This document shows, piece after piece, positions 58,301 to 64,000 of a stretch of 64,000 bases of DNA. Within the stretch, counting starts at the first letter, position 1; each line of letters starts with the position of its first letter. The DNA comes from Kushneria konosiri (lineage in GTDB: Bacteria; Pseudomonadota; Gammaproteobacteria; Pseudomonadales; Halomonadaceae), in assembly GCF_002155145.1 (NCBI RefSeq), contig NZ_CP021323.1:1302001-1366000 (forward strand), read 5' to 3'. A program made the translations under genes and the position numbers. Below the pieces are notes generated by a model that worked only from the letters and a program-made list of their open reading frames with translations, did not search any database and had not been told where the DNA came from.

Positions 58301-59859
58301 CAGGCAGTGTCCTTCGGGTCAGGGGCGCGCCGTGACAGGGGCGCTTGCCGGGCCATGACCTCGGTCATGATTTTGGCCGACAGCAGGCACAGCGGCAGGC
58401 CGCCGCCGGGATGCACGCTGCCGCCGCAGAAATAGAGCCCGTCGACATGGCGGCTGTCGTTCGGGTGGCGCATGAACGCCGCCATGCGATCGTTGGAGCT
58501 GGTGCCATAGAGCGCGCCCAGGTGTGACAGGGTGCGCGCCTCGATCGTGGTCGGGTCGAACACGCACTCCTCGACGATCGCCTTTCGCAGCGGACGGTCA
58601 AGCATCCGCTCGAGTTTCCGGATCACCCGCTCGCGGATGCGCTCGATCAGCGTCGGCCAGTCCTGCTCCGGCGTGGCAAACGGCGCGTTGATCATCACGA
58701 ACCAGTTCTCGCCGCCTGCCGGGGCGGCGCATTTGTCGTAGCGTGAGGAGATGCTGACATAGACGGTCGGATCATCACAGAGCGTGCCGGCCTCCAGCGC
58801 CTTGAACTCTTCCGGGTAATCCTCGCTGAAAAAGATGTTATGCACATCCAGTTCCGGAAAAGAGTCATCCACACCCCAGTAAAAGATCAGCGCCGAGGTG
58901 GATTTCTCCCGCGCCAGCACCCGTTTGGGCGCCGGAGCCCCGGGCAGCAGCCGCTGATGGGTAAAAAACACATCCATGTTGCTGACCACGCGATCAAACA
59001 TCACGGTTTGATCATCCGCCAGGCGCAGGCCCACCGCACGCGGCCGGCGGCCTTCCTTGCGAGTGAGGATCTCGGCCACCGGCGCTTTGAAGTGAAAGAT
59101 CACGCCCAGCCGCTCGGCCAGACCATGAAGCGCGCGCGCGATCGCCGGCATGCCGCCTTCGGGCACGAAGGCACCCGCCTCGGTACCATGTTCGAAATGG
59201 GCGATCATCGAGAGCAGTCCCGGGGCGCGATACGGGTTGGAGCCGTTATAGGTCGCAAAGCGGTCAAAGAGCTGCACCAGATGGGGCTCTTTCAGATCAC
59301 GCTCGTGCACCTCGTGCAGGGTGCGGGTGAGATCGAGCCGGTGTAGACGGGTCAGGGCATGGCCGACTTCCGGGGTAAGCCAGGTTTTCGGAGTGTGCAG
59401 TGACTTTTCCAGAAAGGTCCGCCCGGTCAGGTCGTACTTCTCCCGACCGTGGGAAAGCGTTGCGAGCACGCGCTGCGCCGGCACGCCCAGCACCCGTTCG
59501 ACTTCCTCGGCAAATGCCTGCGGGTCGGCGTGGGCATCGAGTCGGGTGCCGTCTTCCCAGGCATAGCGGCACACGGTCTCCAGCCGCCGATAGCGAAAGT
59601 GCTCCGAGGGCACCTCACCGGCCAGTTCGAACAGCTCGTCGATATAGTGGGGCATGGTCAAAAGCGAGGGGCCGATGCCGAAGCGATACTCCCCCAGCAC
59701 CAGTTCGCCGAGCTTGCCACCGGCCGTGTCACCGGCCTCGAACACCTCGACATGGGCGCCTTCAAGGCGTAGACGGATGGCGGCGGCCAGCCCCGCAATG
59801 CCGGCGCCGATAATGCCGATCCGCAAGGGCGATACTTGCGCTGACACCGGCTCAGGCAT
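58300..59859 (-). CDS. Phytoene-desaturase-family FAD oxidoreductase (CrtI/CrtD-like)
   Basis: 519 aa from ATG 59859, which overlaps the thiM stop. Rossmann motif RIGIIGAGIAGLAAAIRLRLEGAHVEVFEAGDTAGGK, C-terminal YFCGGSVHPGGGLPLCLLSAK typical of carotenoid desaturases/isomerases. Next to a cruF-like gene it may be a 3,4-desaturase (CrtD) rather than a phytoene desaturase. No crtB or crtE lies nearby, so the pathway must be completed elsewhere. Confidence 0.82.
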   Translation of the reverse strand: MPEPVSAQVSPLRIGIIGAGIAGLAAAIRLRLEGAHVEVFEAGDTAGGKLGELVLGEYRFGIGPSLLTMPHYIDELFELAGEVPSEHFRYRRLETVCRYAWEDGTRLDAHADPQAFAEEVERVLGVPAQRVLATLSHGREKYDLTGRTFLEKSLHTPKTWLTPEVGHALTRLHRLDLTRTLHEVHERDLKEPHLVQLFDRFATYNGSNPYRAPGLLSMIAHFEHGTEAGAFVPEGGMPAIARALHGLAERLGVIFHFKAPVAEILTRKEGRRPRAVGLRLADDQTVMFDRVVSNMDVFFTHQRLLPGAPAPKRVLAREKSTSALIFYWGVDDSFPELDVHNIFFSEDYPEEFKALEAGTLCDDPTVYVSISSRYDKCAAPAGGENWFVMINAPFATPEQDWPTLIERIRERVIRKLERMLDRPLRKAIVEECVFDPTTIEARTLSHLGALYGTSSNDRMAAFMRHPNDSRHVDGLYFCGGSVHPGGGLPLCLLSAKIMTEVMARQAPLSRRAPDPKDTA

Positions 59860-60712
59860 CCAGCCAGCGCACGGCGACCAGCCCACGCTGGCGCAGCAGT
59901 GCGTCATCGACCTGATCGAGCGCATCCAGCCAGGCCATGGCAAAACTGCCTGGCCCCTGGGCGTGCTGCTCGGCAAGCTCGGCGGCCACGGCCACGTGAA
60001 CATGCGCGGCCACCGCGGCGCACAGCGGGTCACGCACCACGGTGCAGTAGGCCGCCACGATCGCGCCCAGCGCGCAGCCGGTGCCGGAAACGCGTGGTTG
60101 CCATTCGCTGCCACCGCCGACTTCGACCACCGCCTGGCCATTGCGATGGCGGTTGAGCAGTGGGCCGATCAGAACATCCACCGGCCCCGAGGCCGAGACC
60201 GTGCAGGCCTGGCCCATCAGCTCGCGCGCGGCGTTGATGGCGCTTTGCGGACTCATGGCGCTGTCCACGCCGCGGCCGGCGCCATCGTGGCCGGCCAGCC
60301 CCATGATTTCCGAGGCGTTGCCGCGCACCACCGTGGGCCGGTGTTCCAGAAGCTCGAGCGCCAGACCGTGGCGCCACTTCATGCTGCCCGCGCCAATGGG
60401 GTCGAGCACCCAGGGGGTTCCCGCCTGATGCGCGCCGCTGGCGGCCTTGTGCATTGCCTTGACCTGATCACCCTGCGGCGTGCCCAGATTGATCAGCACC
60501 GCATCGGCCTGAGCGGCAAAGCGCCCGGCCTCTTCAGGATTATCAACCATCGCCGGCGTGGCGCCCGCGGCCAGCAGCGCATTGGCGACCAGATTGACCG
60601 TCACATTGTTGGTCAGGCACTGCACCAGCGGTTTTTGCGCCTTCAGCGACTGGTGCGCCTGAACGACCATCTCGATGGTGGGCTCGCCGCCCGGTTGCTC
60701 GCTCATGCCCAT
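59852..60712 (-). CDS. thiM: Hydroxyethylthiazole kinase
   Basis: 286 aa, ribokinase-like. PLVQCLTNNVTVNLVANALLAAGATPAM, VLDPIGAG, RGNASEIMGLAG and the active-site Cys in SGTGCALGAIVAAY. Phosphorylates thiazole for thiamine salvage. Its stop overlaps the carotenoid desaturase start. No TPP riboswitch was seen upstream and no thiE/thiD follows. Confidence 0.93.
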   Translation of the reverse strand: MGMSEQPGGEPTIEMVVQAHQSLKAQKPLVQCLTNNVTVNLVANALLAAGATPAMVDNPEEAGRFAAQADAVLINLGTPQGDQVKAMHKAASGAHQAGTPWVLDPIGAGSMKWRHGLALELLEHRPTVVRGNASEIMGLAGHDGAGRGVDSAMSPQSAINAARELMGQACTVSASGPVDVLIGPLLNRHRNGQAVVEVGGGSEWQPRVSGTGCALGAIVAAYCTVVRDPLCAAVAAHVHVAVAAELAEQHAQGPGSFAMAWLDALDQVDDALLRQRGLVAVRWLDA

Positions 60713-60947
60713 CGTGGATTCCCCTGATAATCAGAAAAAAGGTGTCTGACGCCTCAGGATAGACGTTACCCATCTTCAAGCGGAGCGGCCAGAGGAAAGA
60801 CCACTGCCTTTAAGCCCTCCTTCAAGCATCGCCGTTCCGGCGCTGGCCTGAGGAATAAAGCGTGGCCGAGGGCGGCCGGTGCGAGAGTGGACAGCCGCAG
60901 GCGCGGGCGTTAGGATAGCGCGCTGTCTTCCCCGCGAAGGCACCTGC

Positions 60948-61024
60948 GCGCTTGTAGCTCAGCTGGATAGAGTACCGCCCTCCGAAGGCGGGGGTCTTGG
61001 GTTCGAATCCCAACAAGCGCGCCA
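60948..61024 (+). tRNA. tRNA-Arg (anticodon CCG)
   Basis: 77 nt including encoded CCA. Acceptor stem GCGCTTG pairs with CAAGCGC, D-arm GCTCAGCTGGATAGAGT, anticodon stem CCGCC/GGCGG with loop CTCCGAA (anticodon CCG, codon CGG), T-arm GGGTTCGAATCCC. It marks the edge of the right-hand accessory segment and is a common island integration site. Confidence 0.97.
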
Positions 61025-61106
61025 CTTCCTCTCCCTGCAAGACCTTTCCCGTTTTGATGCCGCTACTGAGTCCGCTCAGGAGTTTTGTGCGTCTGTGGCT
61101 TGAGGC

Positions 61107-61538
61107 TCATCCTGCGCTGCCTTGCGGCCAGATCAGTATCTCCATTCCTGAATAGGGATTTTGTTTGCAGGCATTCAGTCTGCTGTTCAGATCACCCACA
61201 TGAACTTCGAGCTTATGACCCTCCGGGTCGAGAAAGTAGAACGAATCTCCCTCGCTCTGGTTTTGCCGCCACTCTTCAACGCCGTGAGCTCTAAGATGCT
61301 CGGTGATGGCTGTAAAACCTTCTTTCGTGGCGGTAAAGGCATAATGCGTATATTCGGGGTGCGGTGTGCTGGTTCGGTGCTCATCCAGAGTGAGGCAAAG
61401 CCATAAATCAGCAAGTGAGAGATAAGCCCCTGTGTCCCAGCGAGCATTCAATGTCAGCCCCAGTATGTTCTGATAAAACTGGATGCTTCTCTCCAGTCCG
61501 GTAACAGAAAGCGTTAAATGATTCAGGCCTATCAACAT
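61107..61538 (-). CDS. fosA: Fosfomycin-resistance glutathione transferase FosA
   Basis: 143 aa VOC-fold enzyme that opens the fosfomycin epoxide with glutathione. Metal ligands His7 (LNHLTLSV), His65 (YTHYAF) and Glu111 (HKLEVH) are present, as are [18 protein letters not shown], the phosphonate-binding [17 protein letters not shown] and Arg120. Full length. Chromosomal fosA is common in related genera, so acquisition is not implied. Confidence 0.92.
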   Translation of the reverse strand: MLIGLNHLTLSVTGLERSIQFYQNILGLTLNARWDTGAYLSLADLWLCLTLDEHRTSTPHPEYTHYAFTATKEGFTAITEHLRAHGVEEWRQNQSEGDSFYFLDPEGHKLEVHVGDLNSRLNACKQNPYSGMEILIWPQGSAG

Positions 61539-61664
61539 ATTCAGCTCCTGACGATAGTGGCTTTTCCGGCTCGGTCGCTGGTTTGAAACACATCAGAGTA
61601 ATGCACGATGGCGTCAAGGAAGAGATGCCACAAGTGCCAGAACCGGCTAGCCCGGGTTACCCGG

Positions 61665-62024
61665 TCACCGCTCAATGTAGCTGGATTGCCCACCTCCTGA
61701 AGCACCTGACAGCCAGCCCCACTCAAACGTCAGCGTGGTACGTCCCGCTGGATCAACATCCACCTCACCTTGAGACCAGCCCGCAAGCATTTCATCCTCT
61801 GTCGTCAGGCAGTGATACAGCAGCTTGATTGTATTCTGCCCCGTAACGCGACCGACAAGATGACCCGTGTGAATCTGGCCGCCTTGATACGTTCCCGTAA
61901 TGCTGTCTCCCGCCATCTGATAATGAAACACGGTATCTGCATCAGAACGACCGTGAGCGTTTTCAGAAGCTATAAAGCATCGATCATTTAAACGCTCGCT
62001 GATCCATGAAGAAGTGCCTTCCAA
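61665..62024 (-). CDS. Small cytosolic protein, 'N-acetylglutamate synthase'-labelled family
   Basis: 119 aa. Beta-rich sequence with DTVFHYQMAGDSITGTYQGGQIHTGHLVGRV and LTFEWGWLSGASGGGQSSYIER. This matches a small family often labelled N-acetylglutamate synthase without experimental support; it lacks a GNAT fold. Function unknown. Divergent from the integrase remnant. Confidence 0.65.
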   Translation of the reverse strand: MEGTSSWISERLNDRCFIASENAHGRSDADTVFHYQMAGDSITGTYQGGQIHTGHLVGRVTGQNTIKLLYHCLTTEDEMLAGWSQGEVDVDPAGRTTLTFEWGWLSGASGGGQSSYIER

Positions 62025-62201
62025 AAGTGTTTTACTCCAGGCTGTTCGAAACGTACTGGCTACAGGTCAATCTGGCTAAGACCGGGACGGATGATTCTAC
62101 TGGCGATGCATTAAAGGCTGGATGGTATAAAAAATGGTATAGCGATGAGGGTGCTTTTTTGCCGGGGCGCGCACCAGTGCATATCGGATATGACATGAAG
62201 C

Positions 62202-62438
62202 ATGGCGTTAAAGCGGATGGGATTTGATGGTTGGCATGTGTCTCATGGCACACGCCATACCATTGCGACAGCGCTCAAGGAGATGGGCTACCCGGGAGAA
62301 TGGATCGAGATGCAACTCTCGCACAAGCTGCCGTGCATTCAGGGCGTCTATACCCATGCCGAGCATATGGCGCCGGAGCAAAGGCCGGCCACGATGCAGG
62401 CATGGGCAGATTCTTTATTCTTAAATCAAGTCACATAA
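62202..62438 (+). pseudogene. Tyrosine integrase C-terminal remnant
   Basis: 78 codons: MALKRMGFDGWHVSHGTRHTIATALKEMGYPGEWIEMQLSH, then VYTHAEHMAPEQRPATMQAWADSL. This is the catalytic end of a P4-type integrase (the HxxR box reads HGTRH, then the LSH box); the nucleophile Tyr is in GVYTHAEH. The first 300 or so residues are absent and upstream frames carry stops. Its 3' end overlaps the end of the cyclase gene. Confidence 0.8.
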
Positions 62439-63715
62439 ACGCCAAATTTTTTCTCGCCAATTATTTTGTTTTTTTCTTCTTTGTCCCATACAGATACAAT
62501 CATGTAATGTAATCCAACATAGCTGGTATGCTCCCAATGACTGCAAAAATAGGTTCCATCATTTCTTATTTTTGCATCTTCAAAAACTTCATGGTTTCCA
62601 AAGTTATCAGGGTCATCTAAAGCAGCATCCTCGCCGTGATTTTCTACTCTAAATTTGACACGGTAGGGCCCCGACATAGCAGGCAATCTAAAGGTTGCTT
62701 TAAATTCGGCTCCTAATCTGCTCAATCCATTAGGGTCTTTTTTGAATGCCCTCGCACAAGAATAAAAATGTTGAGCTTCAACTGCTGTATTCTCTTTCTT
62801 GGGAGTAGCTTGAATTTTTAAATTACCTTCCTCTTCTGAAGGGCTGGGAAGTAGCTCATAGTATTTGTCAGAATTTAGGACGAATTTCTTATAGTTCATC
62901 TTGCTGTCGTCTGGACGTTTGTAATTTGGAGTCACATATTTGTCAGGAATTTTGTCTGAGCCTTCAGTTTTTATATATATAAGGTCGTCGTGTAAATCTA
63001 AATGCTCTTTAAAGCTTTGGCCAATCATAATTTTATTTTTTGGTGCCGAGTGCTGTAGTTTTGCAGCTATATCAACATAATAAGAAGTTGCGGTTATTTC
63101 CGAGACGTTTCTATAGCCGTACATCCCCCACAAAACCTGTTCACTGGGGCCGTAGTCCATTCCAACTCTTATACCAACATCCTCATTAACGCCCTTTCTT
63201 TGGAGTTCAGGGATTACCAGTTCTTCCACAAATTTTATTAAGTATGTGCCGCAATTTAATGAGTTTATACAAGAGTCGGCAATTTCAGTGTTTTCGTTTC
63301 TGAAAAAAGCTAATACGGCATCACCCATTATTCTATGTACATGCCCGCCGAAAGCTTGTATAGTTTCTATTGCACATCGTATGATGTTGTTTTTTATGTT
63401 GAAAACGATGTCCGGCGGATAAGTTATACCCAGTTTAGTAGAGCCCGCTACATCCATGAACAGGCTAACAACATATCCATATTCGTGAGATCTCGATTCA
63501 GCGAGATGATCAAAGTCGGGATGGCCGCCAATCTCAAGATCTTCACGCGCTCCATGATTAAATATTCTTCTTATTTCTTCGTTAATACGATATTGCCTGT
63601 CGGGCAACGAGGCTCCAATACTTTCATCCATGGTAACGGATTTTAAGCCTCTACTTTTCTCTAGGCTATTGCTTTCAAAATCGAACTGGCCGTATATTTT
63701 TTCAAGATTTGCCAC
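62426..63715 (-). CDS. pycC: Pycsar pyrimidine cyclase PycC
   Basis: 429 aa from GTG 63715 (AAGGA upstream; 9 bp after the effector stop). Class III nucleotide cyclase domain (about 75-250) with the metal aspartates Asp88 (YVVSLFMDVAGSTKLG) and Asp132 (HRIMGDAVLAFF), plus GIRVGMDYGP and the EITATSYYVDIAAKLQ helix. After a linker a beta-sandwich C-terminus (about 335-429; FRLPAMSGPYRVKFRVENHG, GTYFCSHWEHTSYVGLHYMIV) fits the AGS-C sensor. That architecture and the membrane effector partner identify a Pycsar antiphage system making cCMP or cUMP; which base is not determinable here. AT-rich. Confidence 0.82.
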   Translation of the reverse strand: MANLEKIYGQFDFESNSLEKSRGLKSVTMDESIGASLPDRQYRINEEIRRIFNHGAREDLEIGGHPDFDHLAESRSHEYGYVVSLFMDVAGSTKLGITYPPDIVFNIKNNIIRCAIETIQAFGGHVHRIMGDAVLAFFRNENTEIADSCINSLNCGTYLIKFVEELVIPELQRKGVNEDVGIRVGMDYGPSEQVLWGMYGYRNVSEITATSYYVDIAAKLQHSAPKNKIMIGQSFKEHLDLHDDLIYIKTEGSDKIPDKYVTPNYKRPDDSKMNYKKFVLNSDKYYELLPSPSEEEGNLKIQATPKKENTAVEAQHFYSCARAFKKDPNGLSRLGAEFKATFRLPAMSGPYRVKFRVENHGEDAALDDPDNFGNHEVFEDAKIRNDGTYFCSHWEHTSYVGLHYMIVSVWDKEEKNKIIGEKKFGVYVT

Positions 63716-63724
63716 GTTTTTTCC

Positions 63725-64000
63725 TTAGAAGTAATTTGCAGAAATAATGAAGATCAACGTTATAAGAACGCTGGCAAACGTCCATGAGCCAGCCATGTTG
63801 AGAAGCCTGAATTTATTTGATGCAACCGTGGCTACATCGTGCACTTGACTAATCAAGTCTTCTTCTAAACTTTCTTCATTTAGTTCTTGATATTTTTCCT
63901 TGAAAAGCTCAAGAGACATTTTTGATACGGAACCAAAGAAAATAAGCGAGCATTGGTTTTCGGTGCTTTTTTTCTTGGCCTCGTTGCCGCTTAGGCCCAA
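63725..64000 (-). CDS. pycTM: Pycsar transmembrane effector (PycTM), C-terminal part
   Basis: 91 residues before the stop; the 5' end lies beyond the window. It contains the effector-family pattern CSLIFFGSVSKMSLELFKEKYQEL, an acidic linker and DVATVASNKFRLLNMAGSW, and a final membrane helix of about 20 residues (FASVLITLIFIISANYF). In characterised systems cyclic-pyrimidine binding triggers membrane disruption. Here the effector gene precedes pycC. Confidence 0.72.
   Translation of the reverse strand: MGLSGNEAKKKSTENQCSLIFFGSVSKMSLELFKEKYQELNEESLEEDLISQVHDVATVASNKFRLLNMAGSWTFASVLITLIFIISANYF

Noticed and set aside
60713-60947. TPP riboswitch upstream of thiM
   Set aside because: Neither the CUGAGA core nor the long 3' helix of the THI element is present; only a short CTGA/TCAG dyad was seen.

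Overview
The window looks like a moderately GC-rich gammaproteobacterium, most likely a halophilic Halomonadaceae (Halomonas/Kushneria/Chromohalobacter type). The reasons are the yicC-rph-crc-pyrE core block, two BCCT-type transporters, a YfaZ outer-membrane protein, FosA and a TctABC system. The taxonomic call is inference; no marker gene settles it.

Layout. (1) Positions 1-378 are chromosomal: the tail of an MBL-fold hydrolase. (2) Positions 386-42709 (about 42.3 kb) read as one genomic island inserted in the 3' end of yicC. The yicC tail (19 bp, one mismatch) is duplicated at 386-404 and 42691-42709. A P4-type tyrosine integrase lies just inside the right end, and a perfect 13-bp repeat sits inside each end as a probable integrase arm site. 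(3) Positions 42690-60947 are conserved core: yicC, rph, crc-like, pyrE, yfaZ-like, trmL, rep, then a TctCBA/aldolase/Ldh cluster under a LacI regulator, and thiM with two carotenoid genes. (4) A tRNA-Arg(CCG) at 60948-61024 is followed by a second accessory segment: fosA, a small unknown gene, an integrase remnant, and a Pycsar-type antiphage locus running off the window edge.

Island cargo from left to right: an HprRS/CusRS-like two-component system divergent from a frameshifted heme-binding gene and a periplasmic 5-hydroxyisourate hydrolase; a GST; a folate-independent methionine synthase pair (mesX, mesD) divergent from an MTHFR-type gene broken by one in-frame stop; a LysR-controlled six-gene operon (aldehyde dehydrogenase, M19 dipeptidase, BCCT transporter, unknown 579-aa protein, DUF3726 protein, RidA); rnk; a TDT carrier with a divergent LysR; then creatinine catabolism.

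The catabolic part is a full route. Creatininase (25515) makes creatine, creatinase (22153) makes sarcosine and urea, heterotetrameric sarcosine oxidase (soxBDAG) makes glycine, H2O2 and 5,10-methylene-THF, GlyA joins glycine and the one-carbon unit into serine, and PurU recycles 10-formyl-THF. A BCCT carrier, an SSS symporter preceded by a 38-aa membrane protein, LrgAB and a GATase1/AraC regulator are interleaved. No urease is present, so the fate of urea is not shown. Decayed IS481 and IS5 elements lie between the catabolic genes and the integrase.

The most notable items are the island boundaries, the packaged creatinine pathway, the coupled 38-aa membrane protein, the unknown BCCT operon, mesXD and the Pycsar locus.
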